Assembly (NCBI RefSeq): GCF_015291665.1
Contig: NZ_CP030048.1
Coordinates: 3,534,001 to 3,598,000 of the forward strand
Reading direction: 5' to 3'
DNA from: Bradyrhizobium sp. CCBAU 53338
GTDB taxonomy: Bacteria; Pseudomonadota; Alphaproteobacteria; Rhizobiales; Xanthobacteraceae
DNA: 64,000 bases
Shown here in pieces: positions 1-10,067 of this stretch; within the stretch, counting starts at the first letter, position 1, and each line of letters opens with the position of its first letter. The notes beneath the pieces were generated by a model. That model was not told where the DNA came from, made no database searches, and saw only the letters and a list, made by a program, of their open reading frames with translations. Both the position numbers and the translations under genes were made by a program.

Positions 1-74
1 AGGCTGTGCCGGAGCACGACGCCGAGCACGATGAGGATGAAGACCGGCAGCAGCGCCGCGATCACGACGGCCAT
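1..74 (-). CDS. AEC-family permease, N-terminal fragment
   Basis: Twenty-four codons are visible from an ATG at 74, running off the left edge. The peptide is almost wholly hydrophobic (begins MAVVIAALLPVFILVLG) and fits the first membrane helix of an auxin-efflux-carrier (AEC) family transporter. The start lies 4 nt beyond the ruvX stop on the same strand, so the two genes are probably co-transcribed. The family call rests on this short segment and could be wrong; an unrelated inner-membrane protein is possible. Confidence 0.5.
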   Translation of the reverse strand, partial: MAVVIAALLPVFILIVLGVVLRHS

Positions 75-77
75 GGA

Positions 78-569
78 TCAGCCATTCTCCGACGTCGAGC
101 GAAGATTGGCGAGGCGGTCGAGCGCGCCCTGCAGGATGAAGATCGCGGCGTGCTCGTCGATCACCTCGGCGCGCTTGGCGCGGCTGACATCCATGCCGAT
201 AAGCTCGCGCTCGACCGCTGCGGTCGACAGGCGCTCGTCCCAGAGGCCGATCGGGAGCGTTGTCAGGTTGGCCAGATTGCGGGCAAAAGCCCGGGTCGAC
301 TGCGCCCGCGGGCCCTCGCTGCCGTCCATGTTGATGGGCAGGCCAAGCACGAAGCCGACGACCTTTCGCTCGGTGGCGATGGCGAGCAGTCGCGCCGCGT
401 CCTGCTTGAACTGCTTGCGCTGGATGGTCTCGACACCGGTCGCCAGCCGCCGGTCCGGATTGGACACGGCAACGCCGATGGTCTTGGTGCCCAAATCAAG
501 GCCGATCAGCCCGCCACGTTCGGGCCAATGGGTTGCAGCATCAACGAGGGGCAGGATAAGAGCCGGCAT
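78..569 (-). CDS. ruvX: Holliday junction resolvase-like / pre-16S rRNA nuclease RuvX (YqgF)
   Basis: A 163-residue protein with the RNase H-like YqgF fold. The first acidic motif GLDLGTKTIGVAVS is near residues 23-36 (D25), followed by GLPINMDGSEG, then DERLST and the C-terminal acidic motif DEHAAIFILQ. The family processes the 5' end of 16S rRNA and may resolve Holliday junctions. The ATG at 569 is preferred over one 63 nt upstream because the homologous region begins about 20 residues after it. It precedes a permease gene start by 4 nt on the same strand. Its position near gatC is typical of alphaproteobacteria (from memory). Confidence 0.93.
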   Translation of the reverse strand: MPALILPLVDAATHWPERGGLIGLDLGTKTIGVAVSNPDRRLATGVETIQRKQFKQDAARLLAIATERKVVGFVLGLPINMDGSEGPRAQSTRAFARNLANLTTLPIGLWDERLSTAAVERELIGMDVSRAKRAEVIDEHAAIFILQGALDRLANLRSTSENG

Positions 570-616
570 GGAATTAGCGCATAACATGCGTCGCGCCGCG
601 GAGTGAACCCTGAACG

Positions 617-832
617 ATGGATGCACTGACACTATTCGGCTTGTTTGCCGTCACCGCGATGCTGGTCACTTACGCGATGGAGGACCGCAGCCATTGGTTC
701 GTGCTGCTGTTCGCCGCCTCCTGCGCACTCGGCTCGGCCTATGGCTTCCTGCAAGGCGCCTGGCCGTTCGGCCTGGTCGAGGCGATCTGGGCCCTGGTTG
801 CGCTGCGGCGGTGGTGGCTCAGGCCGCGATGA
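617..832 (+). CDS. Small inner-membrane protein, 71 aa
   Basis: A short protein with two or three predicted membrane segments: residues about 4-20, 26-45 and 52-64, the last followed by a positively charged tail (RRWWLRPR). It starts 47 nt from the divergent ruvX ATG and its end overlaps the end of the convergent LysR gene by 14 nt. I recognise no named domain; small proteins of this shape beside ruvX are seen in Bradyrhizobium (from memory). Membrane topology is inferred from hydrophobicity only. Confidence 0.7.
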   Translation: MDALTLFGLFAVTAMLVTYAMEDRSHWFVLLFAASCALGSAYGFLQGAWPFGLVEAIWALVALRRWWLRPR

Positions 833-1709
833 TCTCGTCGTCCCCTGTCAGACAGGAGCGGAAGCCTTGAAGCGCGCTGGTTTGATGGCCGGCGCGGCGC
901 TGGATGAACAGCGTCTCGACGCGCGCATGGGACGGGCTCAATGCATGCATCGTCACGCTGGAGTTCATCGTGCTGCGTTCGACGACGGCGCGGGGCAGCA
1001 GCGTCACGCCCATGTCGGCGGCGACGCAGCCGATCATGCCGTCGAGTGTGCCGAGCTCGAAGCGCATTGCGGACGGCCAGCCGAACTCGACAAAGATCTG
1101 CTCGAGGCGCTGGCGGTAGGTGCAGCCGGTGCGGAACACCAGCGCGGTCGGGCCTGACTCGGGCGTGCCGGCGCGCAACTCGGCCAGCGAGGACCAGCGC
1201 CGCGCGCTGACCAGCACCAGCTCTTCGCGGAACACGCTTGTCGTGGCGAGGTCGGCATGCGTGATGGGGCCGGCGACGAAGGCGCCGTCGAGCGTGCCTT
1301 CGAGCACGGCGGCGACGAGATCGGCGGTCGGCGACGTGCGGAGGCTGAGGCGCACGGCCGGGAAACGGCGGTGGAAATCGGCGAGCAACGGCGGCAGCCG
1401 CACCGCGGCCGTCGTCTCCATCGAGCCGATCGCAAGCGGTCCCTTCGGCTCGCCATCATCGCGCGCCGCGAGGACGGCTTCGCGCGATAGCGCGGCCATC
1501 CGTTGCGCGTAGGGGAGGAGGCGCTTGCCGGCGCCGGTCAGCGCCATGCCGCGGCTGTGGCGCTCGAACAGCGGCGTGCCGATCTCGGCCTCCAGAGACT
1601 TGATGCGCTGGGTGACGTTGGATTGCACCGTGTTGAGCTCTTCGGCGGCGCGGGTGATGCCGCCGGTGCGGGCGACCGCGGCGAAGGTCTGGATGTCACT
1701 CAGTTCCAT
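819..1709 (-). CDS. LysR-family transcriptional regulator
   Basis: A 296-residue protein with the N-terminal winged helix of LysR regulators (residues about 1-60, MELSDIQTFAAVARTGGIT then a helix-turn-helix) and a C-terminal periplasmic-binding-like effector domain. ATG 1709 gives the usual family start; an in-frame upstream start would add 22 residues without homology. It is divergent from two nitronate monooxygenase genes with 96 bp between starts, and a T-N11-A palindrome lies in that gap, so it probably controls the pair and itself. The ligand is not predictable; a nitroalkane or its oxidation product is a guess from context. Confidence 0.9.
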   Translation of the reverse strand: MELSDIQTFAAVARTGGITRAAEELNTVQSNVTQRIKSLEAEIGTPLFERHSRGMALTGAGKRLLPYAQRMAALSREAVLAARDDGEPKGPLAIGSMETTAAVRLPPLLADFHRRFPAVRLSLRTSPTADLVAAVLEGTLDGAFVAGPITHADLATTSVFREELVLVSARRWSSLAELRAGTPESGPTALVFRTGCTYRQRLEQIFVEFGWPSAMRFELGTLDGMIGCVAADMGVTLLPRAVVERSTMNSSVTMHALSPSHARVETLFIQRRAGHQTSALQGFRSCLTGDDEIIAA

Positions 1710-1747
1710 GGTGTCGTTTCGCTTTTGTGATGGCAGCGTTCGCAAGA

Positions 1748-1764
1748 ATTCATTTTTCGAGAAT
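1748..1764. promoter_or_regulatory. Candidate LysR-type operator
   Basis: ATTC-N9-GAAT forms a perfect 4-bp dyad containing a T-N11-A core (T1750, A1762), the generic LysR-type box. It sits between the divergent LysR gene (start 1709) and the first nitronate monooxygenase gene (start 1806). The motif is seen in the sequence; binding is inferred. Confidence 0.4.
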
Positions 1765-1805
1765 GCTAGTTGCACCTAATCTCCGTGTCCAGAGCGGGAG
1801 ATCCC

Positions 1806-2786
1806 ATGCCAATCACGACGCCGTTGACGGAGCTTCTCGGGATCAGGCATCCGATCCTGCTGGCGCCGATGGATATCGTCGCCGGCGGTCGCCTGGTGAC
1901 GGCCGTGAGCCGTGCCGGCGGATTTGGCATTCTGGGCGGCGGCTATGGCGAGAAGGCGTGGCTGGTGCAGGAGACGGCGAAGCTCGCGGCATTAGATGCG
2001 CCGTTCGGGATCGGCTTCATCACCTGGAGCCTCGCCAAACGACCCGAACTTCTCGATGTCGCGCTCGCAGCAAAGCCGTCCGCGATCATGCTCTCGTTCG
2101 GCGATCCCGCGCAGTTCGCCGCGAAAATCAAATCAGCCGGCGCGCGGTTGATCTGCCAGGTGCAGGACGAGGCGATGGCGCGGCAGGCGCTCGATGCCGG
2201 CGCCGACATTCTGGTCGCGCAGGGGACAGAGGCGGGCGGCCACGGCGCCTCGCGCACCACCATCGATCTCGTACCTGCCATTGTCGATCTGGCCGTCGGC
2301 CGTGTGCCTGTGGTGGCGGCCGGCGGCATCGCCGACGGGCGCGGATTCGCCGCCATGATGATGCTGGGCGCGAGCGGCGTGCTACTCGGCACGCGCTTCT
2401 ATGCCAGCCTGGAGGCCGATGGTGCTGATGAGGCCAAGCGGCGCATCTGCGCGGCGAACAGCGGCTCCACGGTCCGCGGCATCGTCTTCGATCTCTCGCG
2501 CAATAATGTGTGGCCGGCTCCGTTCACGGGACGGTGTCTGGTCAACGACCACGCCCGTCGCTGGATCGGGCGCGAGGTCGAGCTGATGCAGAATGTCGCC
2601 GCAGTCGCGGCGGAGTATGCGGCCGCGAAAGTCTCGGGCGATTTTGATATTGCCGCGGTCATTGCGGGAGAAGCGGTCGGCCTGATCCATGATATTCCAC
2701 CGGCGGCCGAGATCGTCGAACGGATTGCGTCCGAGGCCGAACAGTTGCTGGCCGGCCGACGCAACTCCATCGCCTCGCTCGCCTGA
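1806..2786 (+). CDS. Nitronate monooxygenase, FMN-dependent (copy 1)
   Basis: A 326-residue TIM-barrel flavoprotein of the nitronate monooxygenase / 2-nitropropane dioxygenase family, which oxidises alkyl nitronates to carbonyl compounds and nitrite. Family marks are LAPMDIVAGGRL near the N terminus, a QGTEAGGHGAS phosphate-binding segment near residue 137, and the VAAGGIADGRG FMN-phosphate loop. ATG 1806 is preceded by GGGAG 7-11 nt upstream and gives the standard N terminus; an ATG 36 nt upstream lacks support. The second family member follows 17 nt after its stop. Substrate range cannot be told from sequence. Confidence 0.88.
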   Translation: MPITTPLTELLGIRHPILLAPMDIVAGGRLVTAVSRAGGFGILGGGYGEKAWLVQETAKLAALDAPFGIGFITWSLAKRPELLDVALAAKPSAIMLSFGDPAQFAAKIKSAGARLICQVQDEAMARQALDAGADILVAQGTEAGGHGASRTTIDLVPAIVDLAVGRVPVVAAGGIADGRGFAAMMMLGASGVLLGTRFYASLEADGADEAKRRICAANSGSTVRGIVFDLSRNNVWPAPFTGRCLVNDHARRWIGREVELMQNVAAVAAEYAAAKVSGDFDIAAVIAGEAVGLIHDIPPAAEIVERIASEAEQLLAGRRNSIASLA

Positions 2787-2803
2787 ACCAGGAGAGACCC
2801 ACC

Positions 2804-4244
<1,441 letters not shown>

Positions 4245-4262
4245 CTGTTAGGACGCCGTGCG

Positions 4263-4475
4263 ATGTGCCTGCTTTGCGACGATGAGAAGGCCTATCAGGC
4301 CTACATGAACTACCTCGACAAGATGGAGCGGCAGGGCAAGGCTGCCGATCCCAATGTCGCCGTCAACGCCGTGCTCGACGAAATGCAAGCCGCCGCGAAC
4401 GCGGCCGCCAAAAAAGACGACCCGGCCAACGACAAGACCCTGTCTCCGTTCTTCTGCAGCCCGATCAATAAATGA
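4263..4475 (+). CDS. Small CxxC protein embedded in the gat operon, 70 aa
   Basis: A 70-residue protein with CLLCDD at residues 2-7, an amphipathic, charged middle ([10 protein letters not shown], then alanine-rich) and a third cysteine in FFCSP near the C terminus. It begins 18 nt after gatC, with an AGGA about 8 nt upstream of the ATG, and its stop overlaps the gatA start in ATGA, so it is probably translationally coupled to gatA. I recognise no named domain. The CxxC plus distal Cys could hold a metal or a disulphide (inference). Its position suggests a role with, or dosage linked to, the amidotransferase. Confidence 0.8.
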   Translation: MCLLCDDEKAYQAYMNYLDKMERQGKAADPNVAVNAVLDEMQAAANAAAKKDDPANDKTLSPFFCSPINK

Positions 4476-5947
4476 CCGATTTGACATCGCTGACGCTCGC
4501 CGAGGCCCGCAAGGGTCTCGCCGACAAGACTTTCACGTCGCTCGAGCTGACCGACGCGCATCTTTCCGCGATCGAGAAGGCGCGCGTGCTCAATGCCTTC
4601 GTGATGGAGACGCCCGACCAGGCGCGCAGCATGGCGCGCGAGGCGGACGCCAGGATCGCCAAGGGGGACGCCGGCCCGCTCGCCGGCATCCCGCTCGGCA
4701 TCAAGGACCTGTTCGCGACCAGGGGCGTGCGCACCACGGCGTGCTCGAAGATCCTCGGCAATTTCGTGCCGACCTACGAGTCCACCGTCACCTCGCAGCT
4801 CTGGCGCGATGGTGCCGTGATGCTCGGCAAGCTCAACAATGACGAGTTCGCGATGGGCTCGGCGAACGAGACCTCGTGCTTCGGTCCCGTCGGCAATCCC
4901 TGGCGGCGTGAGGGGAGCAACACGACTCTGGTGCCGGGCGGCTCGTCCGGCGGCTCGGCCTCGGCCGTCGCCGCGCTGCTGTGCATGGGCGCGACCGCGA
5001 CCGACACCGGCGGCTCGATCCGCCAGCCGGCCGCGTTCACCGCCACCGTCGGCATCAAGCCGACCTATGGCCGCTGCTCGCGGTGGGGCATCGTCGCCTT
5101 CGCGTCCTCGCTCGACCAGGCTGGTCCGATCGCGCGCAGCACGCGCGATGCAGCCATGCTGCTGCGCTCGATGGCCGGCCACGATCCGAAGGATACGACG
5201 TCGGTCGACATTGCCGTGCCTGACTACGAGGCTGCGATCGGCAAGTCCGTGAAGGGCATGAAGATCGGAATCCCCAGGGAGTATCGTCTCGACGGCATGC
5301 CGGCCGAGATCGAGAAGCTCTGGAGCGAGGGCGCAGCCTGGCTGAAGGCGGCCGGCGCAGAACTGGTCGAGGTGTCGCTGCCCCACACCAAGTACGCGCT
5401 GCCGGCCTATTACATCGTGGCGCCGGCGGAGGCCTCGTCGAACCTCGCGCGCTACGACGGCGTCCGCTACGGCCTCCGCGAGCAGGCCAAGAACATCATC
5501 GAGCTCTACGAGAATACCCGCGCCGAAGGATTTGGCGCCGAGGTGCGCCGCCGCGTCATGATCGGCACCTATGTGCTCTCGGCCGGCTATTACGACGCCT
5601 ATTATCTGCGCGCCCAGAAGGTGCGCACGCTGATCAAGAGGGACTTTGAGGATTGCTTCGCCAAGGGCATCAACGCGATCCTGACCCCGGCGACGCCGTC
5701 GGCAGCCTTCGGCATCGGCGAGAAGGGCGGTGCCGATCCCGTCGAGATGTACCTCAACGACATCTTCACGGTGACGGTGAACATGGCGGGCCTGCCGGGC
5801 ATCGCCGTGCCCGCCGGCAAGGATAGCCAGGGCCTGCCGCTCGGCCTGCAACTGATCGGCCGTCCGTTCGAGGAGGAGACGCTGTTCTCGCTCGGCGAGG
5901 TGATCGAGCAGGCGGCAGGCCGCTTCACACCCGCGAGGTGGTGGTGA
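4472..5947 (+). CDS. gatA: Asp-tRNA(Asn)/Glu-tRNA(Gln) amidotransferase subunit A
   Basis: A 491-residue amidase-signature enzyme that hydrolyses glutamine and feeds ammonia to GatB. The Ser-cisSer-Lys triad is visible as K78 ([10 protein letters not shown]), S158 in [11 protein letters not shown] and S182 in [10 protein letters not shown]. Its start overlaps the upstream 70-aa gene by 4 nt, and its stop TGA overlaps the GTG of the next small gene. Length and motifs are those of an active GatA. Confidence 0.97.
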   Translation: MTDLTSLTLAEARKGLADKTFTSLELTDAHLSAIEKARVLNAFVMETPDQARSMAREADARIAKGDAGPLAGIPLGIKDLFATRGVRTTACSKILGNFVPTYESTVTSQLWRDGAVMLGKLNNDEFAMGSANETSCFGPVGNPWRREGSNTTLVPGGSSGGSASAVAALLCMGATATDTGGSIRQPAAFTATVGIKPTYGRCSRWGIVAFASSLDQAGPIARSTRDAAMLLRSMAGHDPKDTTSVDIAVPDYEAAIGKSVKGMKIGIPREYRLDGMPAEIEKLWSEGAAWLKAAGAELVEVSLPHTKYALPAYYIVAPAEASSNLARYDGVRYGLREQAKNIIELYENTRAEGFGAEVRRRVMIGTYVLSAGYYDAYYLRAQKVRTLIKRDFEDCFAKGINAILTPATPSAAFGIGEKGGADPVEMYLNDIFTVTVNMAGLPGIAVPAGKDSQGLPLGLQLIGRPFEEETLFSLGEVIEQAAGRFTPARWW

Positions 5948-6240
5948 ATGCCGCCGACTTCATCGCAAGCCTCGACGGCGCGGCGCCCGCGCCTGGCCTG
6001 ACCGCGCCGCTCGCCGGTCTCTGGTGGGCGGCGAAGGGCGACTGGGACGAGGCGCACAGGATAGTTCAGGACGACACCAGCCGCGACGCTGCCTGGGTGC
6101 ACGCCTATCTGCACCGCGTCGAAGGTGATCTCGGCAATGCCGGCTACTGGTACCGGCAGGCCGGTAAGCCTGCGGCAAAGGATTCATTGGAAGCGGAGTG
6201 GGAGCTGATCGCTGTCACGCTGCTCGGGAGCACAACATGA
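5944..6240 (+). CDS. Conserved-looking protein between gatA and gatB, about 98 aa
   Basis: A soluble 98-residue protein beginning at one of three consecutive GTG codons (5938, 5941, 5944). The last is chosen because it forms a GTGA overlap with the gatA stop. The end overlaps the gatB start in ATGA. The sequence contains [19 protein letters not shown] and [24 protein letters not shown], resembling two TPR-like helices with a Trp-rich face. I cannot name a family. Coupling on both sides ties its translation to GatA and GatB. Confidence 0.8.
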   Translation: MNAADFIASLDGAAPAPGLTAPLAGLWWAAKGDWDEAHRIVQDDTSRDAAWVHAYLHRVEGDLGNAGYWYRQAGKPAAKDSLEAEWELIAVTLLGSTT

Positions 6241-7715
6241 GCACGGCCACGCACAAGCTTCTCAAGGGAGCCACCGGCGATTGGGAGATGGTCATCGGCA
6301 TGGAGATCCATGCCCAGGTGACGTCGAACTCAAAGCTGTTCTCGGGGGCGTCGACCGCATTCGGCGGTGAGCCGAACACCCATGTGTCGCTCGTCGATGC
6401 CGCGATGCCGGGCATGCTGCCCGTGATCAACGAGGAATGTGTCAGGCAGGCTGTCCGGACCGGGCTCGGGCTCAACGCAAAGATCAATCTGCGTTCGGTG
6501 TTCGACCGGAAGAACTATTTCTATCCGGACCTGCCGCAGGGCTACCAGATCAGCCAGTACAAGTCGCCCGTGGTGGGCGAGGGCGAAGTTCTGGTCGAAC
6601 TCGACGGCGGCCGCAGCGTTTCGGTCGGCATCGAGCGGCTGCATCTCGAGCAGGACGCCGGCAAGTTGCTGCACGACCGGTCGCCGACGATGACCAATGT
6701 GGATCTCAACCGCTCCGGCGTCGCGCTGATGGAGATCGTCTCCAAGCCCGACATCCGCGATGCCGAGCAGGCCAAGGCCTACGTGACCAAGCTCCGCTCG
6801 ATCCTGCGCTATCTCGGCACCTGCGACGGCGACATGGAGAAGGGGAGCTTGCGCGCCGACGTCAACGTCTCCGTTCGCAAGCCCGGCGCACCGCTCGGCA
6901 CCCGCTGCGAGATCAAGAACATGAACTCGATTAACTTCATCGGCCAGGCGATCGAGTTCGAGGCGCGCCGCCAGATCGAAATTCTCGAGGATGGTGGTGC
7001 GATCGACCAGGAGACGCGGCTCTACGACCCCAACAAGGGCGAGACGCGCTCGATGCGCTCGAAGGAAGAGGCGCACGACTACCGCTACTTCCCCGATCCG
7101 GATCTGCTGCCGCTCGAGTTCTCGCAAAGCTTCGTCGACGAGCTGAAGGCGAAGCTGCCGGAACTGCCGGACCAGAAGAAGGCGCGCTTTGTCGCAGACT
7201 TCGGCCTGTCGGCTTACGACGCGAGCGTTCTCGTCGCCGAGCGCGAGAGCGCGGTGTTCTATGAGACGGTGCTCGACAAGCTCGCCGACCGCGCCCGCGA
7301 CGGCAAGATGGCGGCGAACTGGGTGATCAACGAGCTGTTCGGCCGCCTCAACAAGGAAGGCCGGGATATTACGGGCTCTCCCGTCACGTCCGAGCAGCTC
7401 TCAGGGATCATCGACCTGATCGGCGAGGGGACGATATCAGGCAAGATCGCCAAGGATCTGTTCGAGATCGTCTGGCAGGAGGGCGGCGACCCGCGTGCGC
7501 TGGTCGAAAGCCGCGGCATGAAGCAGGTCACGGATCTTTCGGCGATCGAAAAGGTTGTCGACGACATCATCGCGGCCAATCCCGACAAGGCCGCGCAGGT
7601 GAAGGACAAGCCGCAGTCGCTCGGCTGGTTCGTCGGCCAGGTGATGAAGTCTTCAGGCGGCAAGGCGAACCCGCAAGCGGTCAACGAACTGCTCAAGTCC
7701 AAGCTCGGCGTCTGA
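6237..7715 (+). CDS. gatB: Asp-tRNA(Asn)/Glu-tRNA(Gln) amidotransferase subunit B
   Basis: The 492-residue kinase and tRNA-binding subunit of GatCAB. It begins [21 protein letters not shown] and carries the GMEIHAQV motif near residue 21, [25 protein letters not shown] and [13 protein letters not shown] of the cradle domain, then a C-terminal YqeY-like tail domain ending [13 protein letters not shown] 6237 overlaps the preceding stop by 4 nt. With gatA and gatC it supplies Gln-tRNA and/or Asn-tRNA by transamidation. No terminator is obvious after it. Confidence 0.97.
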   Translation: MSTATHKLLKGATGDWEMVIGMEIHAQVTSNSKLFSGASTAFGGEPNTHVSLVDAAMPGMLPVINEECVRQAVRTGLGLNAKINLRSVFDRKNYFYPDLPQGYQISQYKSPVVGEGEVLVELDGGRSVSVGIERLHLEQDAGKLLHDRSPTMTNVDLNRSGVALMEIVSKPDIRDAEQAKAYVTKLRSILRYLGTCDGDMEKGSLRADVNVSVRKPGAPLGTRCEIKNMNSINFIGQAIEFEARRQIEILEDGGAIDQETRLYDPNKGETRSMRSKEEAHDYRYFPDPDLLPLEFSQSFVDELKAKLPELPDQKKARFVADFGLSAYDASVLVAERESAVFYETVLDKLADRARDGKMAANWVINELFGRLNKEGRDITGSPVTSEQLSGIIDLIGEGTISGKIAKDLFEIVWQEGGDPRALVESRGMKQVTDLSAIEKVVDDIIAANPDKAAQVKDKPQSLGWFVGQVMKSSGGKANPQAVNELLKSKLGV

Positions 7716-8208
7716 TCTCGCGCGTTCGGACGATGTGGCGACGCGCTTCGTCACCTCGCTTCGCGTCGCGATGCGGCGCTCGCACGCGTCATCGACGGCA
7801 ATCATCATCGCTCAAGGGCGCGCAGCGCCACCGAATCGCAGGTCGCGCGATTCGCTCGAAACGGCGACTTGCTCGCGCTCTGGCGAGCGCTTCCGCCGTT
7901 AAGCATGAAAATAATTTCGTTGCCAAAACTTCCGACTCAGAGTCCGCGACTCCGTCTCGCGACGCCATCGCGCGCTTCGCGGTGTCCGTCGTCGCGCTGA
8001 TCGCATGTGGTGCGCGTGCGCAGAATCATCCTTGCTGCATAGTGTTTTCCTGCAATCGTTGCGCTCGACGACGTCGATGTTGCGAGATGCATCTGCAATC
8101 GCAGACGCATGTCGCTGCCGACGGGCAAATCAAGCGCGGCTGTCGCACGCTCGCCACGTCGTCAACACTTCCTTAAGTGAGAAGATGTTTTTTTCGTCGT
8201 GTTGGTGT
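7716..8208. other. Gene-poor region after gatB
   Basis: No convincing coding region. The longest frame on the + strand (7733-8176) is Arg/Ser/Cys-rich and has no ribosome site or family resemblance. Base composition is less GC-biased than in neighbouring genes, with many short gcgatgc- and tcgtcg-like words, suggesting non-coding or decayed sequence. A run of seven T lies at about 8188-8194, and a GACGGGCAAA segment near 8117 also occurs at 32939-32948. Confidence 0.5.
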
Positions 8209-8240
8209 ATTCGGGGTGAGTGCATTCGATCCCCGAATGC
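8209..8240. promoter_or_regulatory. Mutually exclusive hairpins in the leader of the lysine-rich gene
   Basis: ATTCGGGG (8209-8216) pairs with CCCCGAAT (8231-8238), while GCATTCG (8222-8228) pairs with CGAATGC (8234-8240). Both structures use the same 3' arm, so only one can form. The element is 30 nt upstream of the Shine-Dalgarno sequence of the 30-aa lysine-rich gene. The pairing is seen directly; any switching role is inference. Confidence 0.35.
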
Positions 8241-8279
8241 GCGCAGCGATTAAAGCCATCTCACACATCGGAGGGCAAC

Positions 8280-8372
8280 ATGGCCAAGAAAGCGAAGAAG
8301 GCGAAGAAGGCGAAGAGCGCAGTGAAGAAGACTGCGAAGAAGACCCGCAAGGTCGCGAAGAAGAAGAAGTAA
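8280..8372 (+). CDS. Histone H1-like lysine/alanine-rich microprotein, 30 aa
   Basis: Thirty residues, of which 17 are Lys and one Arg; most of the rest are Ala with a few Val, Thr and Ser. It begins MAKKAKKAKKAKSAVKK and ends VAKKKK. This is the composition of a histone H1 C-terminal tail or of bacterial HctB/AlgP-type DNA-binding tails. A clear GGAGGG lies 4 nt before the ATG, which is why the gene is believed despite its size. A stable hairpin follows the stop. It probably binds DNA or RNA non-specifically (inference). It stands alone in a gene-poor region. Confidence 0.75.
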   Translation: MAKKAKKAKKAKSAVKKTAKKTRKVAKKKK

Positions 8373-8388
8373 CTTCGCTTCTGAAGTT

Positions 8389-8408
8389 GCCGGCTCTTCG
8401 TAGCCGGC
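8389..8408 (+). terminator. Hairpin after the lysine-rich gene
   Basis: GCCGGCT (8389-8395) pairs with AGCCGGC (8402-8408) around a 6-nt loop, 16 nt past the stop. A weaker AACTTC/GAAGTT stem lies between. There is no strong T tract, so it may be a weak terminator or an mRNA-stabilising end. Confidence 0.45.
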
Positions 8409-9249
8409 ACGTCATCAGCGCCTTTCGGGGTTCTGGTCGACGATAGAGGGTGTCGGCGAGACATCAGGTCAACGGTCGGATCGTCAGCTTCGCGAGCTTG
8501 CTCGTCAAAGTCCGGTCCGGCAGAAGAAACAAGTTTTCTTCGTTCGGTGCGGGTCTCCTTCAAAAAGGGCTCCGCAATTCCACAAGCGGCCTTCGGGCTC
8601 ATTTGGAATCTGGTCCTGACGTGTTCGCCGACGCCCTCGTTCCCTGAGGCCGGGGTATTGCCGGCAATCCCTTTTCCCCACATTGTTGATCTGATCGCGA
8701 CGCAGCCGCATGATCTCGGCCGCGGTGCTTCAGCCGTTCTGCCCTGAGGCAGGCGAGGGCTGAGGCCCGGTTGCGCGTTGTTTGCGCGACGCTCCTCCAT
8801 GCGCGGTGTCATCGCCCGGCTCCGACCGGGCGATCCCGTACGCCGAGATGTCAGTGGGTGAATCGATGAGCCGCGGCGTACTGGATTCCCCGCCTGCGCG
8901 GGGAATGTGGGCGGACGCGGTCCGCCACCGTGCGCGATGGTTATCGATGTCCTGAAGCCGCAGGGTAAACCGAATCTGACGAATCGTGGAAGTGCCTGCA
9001 AATCAGGGACTTCTTCAATCGTCCGCGGTTGCGGCGCGGCCTCGCGTTTACGTCTGCTTCATCGCGATACTTAAACTGCCATTCAAATTTGCCCGCCATC
9101 ATCGCCTCCAACAAGCCGGTAAACGGCAACGGGCAAGAAGCCCTGGGGATGAGTTGAACAGCGCGATCCGGAAGGGTCACGCACATCAGAGTTGGACGGG
9201 AGCCGCGCTCGGGGGAACGAGGCGGCCTAAGAAAAAAAGGGGATGCGTT
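8409..9249. other. Gene-poor region containing one dispersed repeat
   Basis: No supported gene. The long frame on the minus strand across 8261-9001 is the complement of the lysine codons plus repeat sequence (it reads poly-Phe) and is not credible. The repeat at 8811-8906 is the only structured element recognised. The last 20 nt hold an A-rich tract and AGGGG that serve as the ribosome site of the gene at 9250. Confidence 0.5.
8811..8906. repeat. Dispersed double-hairpin repeat, copy A
   Basis: Two perfect 9-bp stems bound the element: ATCGCCCGG / CCGGGCGAT (8811-8834) and ATTCCCCGC / GCGGGGAAT (8885-8906), with GCCGCGGCGTACTGG between. A second copy in opposite orientation lies at 32494-32586 with the same stems and the same CCAGTACGCCGCGGC joint. 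Such intergenic REP-like units are common in Bradyrhizobium (from memory). Confidence 0.75.
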
Positions 9250-9516
9250 ATGTTTCAGGGTACTTTCGATTTCGAGACGGCAACGCCGATCGATGCAAGC
9301 GCGCTGTCGGACGTTCTGTTCGAGCGCGGGATCTATTGGGCGAGCGGCCGCTCCGGCCTCGTCGATCTCGTCGCCGCGCACAAATGGTTCAACCTCGCAG
9401 CCCTGAAGGGCCGCAAGGACGCCGTCGCGCTGCGCCAGGAAGTGGCAGGCCAGATGTCGGAGACCGAGATCTCGGCCGCGCAGCGTGAGGCGAGGGCGTG
9501 GGTGTCCGCGCACTGA
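9250..9516 (+). CDS. Sel1-like repeat protein, 88 aa
   Basis: An 88-residue protein whose middle, YWASGRSGLVDLVAAHKWFNLAALKGRKDA, matches a Sel1/TPR-like repeat (the AxKWFxLAAxxG pattern). It starts at an ATG preceded by AAAGGGG about 7 nt upstream. A single Sel1 unit suggests a small adaptor or a partner-binding protein; no signal peptide is present. No operon partner is evident. Function beyond the repeat is unknown. Confidence 0.75.
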   Translation: MFQGTFDFETATPIDASALSDVLFERGIYWASGRSGLVDLVAAHKWFNLAALKGRKDAVALRQEVAGQMSETEISAAQREARAWVSAH

Positions 9517-9610
9517 ACTGAGCGGCTCATCCGGCCCGGTGGTTCTACGGGGCGCAGGAATTGCGCTGAATCAAGTTCGCAGGGCGTATCGCCATCTAGA
9601 CCTGCGCGGC

Positions 9611-9844
9611 ATGAGCGATTCCGACAACAGCGACCCGGGACCGAGTCCAAGACCGCGCGAATGGCTGCCGATTCAGATCGCGCCCGACGATTGCGATCTG
9701 GAACTCGGACGGCCGCACAAGTCAGGCATTCTGCCGCTGACCTTTCCATGCCGCCGCAAGGGCGGCGTGTGGTTCAATGTCTGGGCGAACGAGGCCGTGC
9801 TGATATCGCCTTCGCACTGGCGGGTCTGGCGATCGCGCATCTAG
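9611..9844 (+). CDS. Hypothetical protein, 77 aa
   Basis: A 77-residue protein with an acidic, Pro-rich start (MSDSDNSDPGPSPRPREWLP) and a compact C-terminal part rich in aromatic residues (GGVWFNVWANEAVLISPSHW). No domain recognised. The ribosome site is weak, so the coding call rests on length, frame composition and similar small proteins known from Bradyrhizobium (memory only). It lies between the Sel1-like gene and tRNA-Ser. Confidence 0.5.
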   Translation: MSDSDNSDPGPSPRPREWLPIQIAPDDCDLELGRPHKSGILPLTFPCRRKGGVWFNVWANEAVLISPSHWRVWRSRI

Positions 9845-9974
9845 GTGTGCGCACACTTATATATAAGGTGAGCGCGAATCGGGTTGAGATCGGCCGCGCG
9901 GAACCTTGCGCTTGGCCTTTGCCCCGACGGCTTTCATAGGAAGACACGCGACAGAGCTGGAATCTGCGGCTGGG

Positions 9975-10067
9975 TGGCGGAGAGAGAGGGATTCGAACCC
10001 TCGATACAGCTTGAGACCGTATGACGCTTTAGCAAAGCGTTGCCTTCAGCCACTCGGCCACCTCTCC
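9975..10067 (-). tRNA. tRNA-Ser (anticodon GCT)
   Basis: Read on the minus strand, the acceptor begins GGAGAGG and ends CTCTCCG plus encoded CCA. The anticodon loop CTTTGCTAAAG gives GCT (codons AGC/AGU), the long variable arm of class II tRNAs is present, and the T arm is GAGGGTTCGAATCCCTC. Total length is 93 nt including CCA. The T-arm and A-box consensus (TGGCCGAGTGGC) are intact. Confidence 0.96.

Noticed and set aside
4310..5851. 513-residue open frame antisense to gatA
   Set aside because: Shadow frame; gatA motifs and overlaps define the real gene.
7733..8176. 147-residue frame after gatB
   Set aside because: Arg/Ser/Cys-rich, no ribosome site, composition unlike neighbouring genes; more likely non-coding.
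8261..9001. 246-residue minus-strand frame opposite the lysine-rich gene
   Set aside because: Its C-terminal part is poly-Phe from complementing Lys codons, and it covers a repeat; the + strand gene has the ribosome site.
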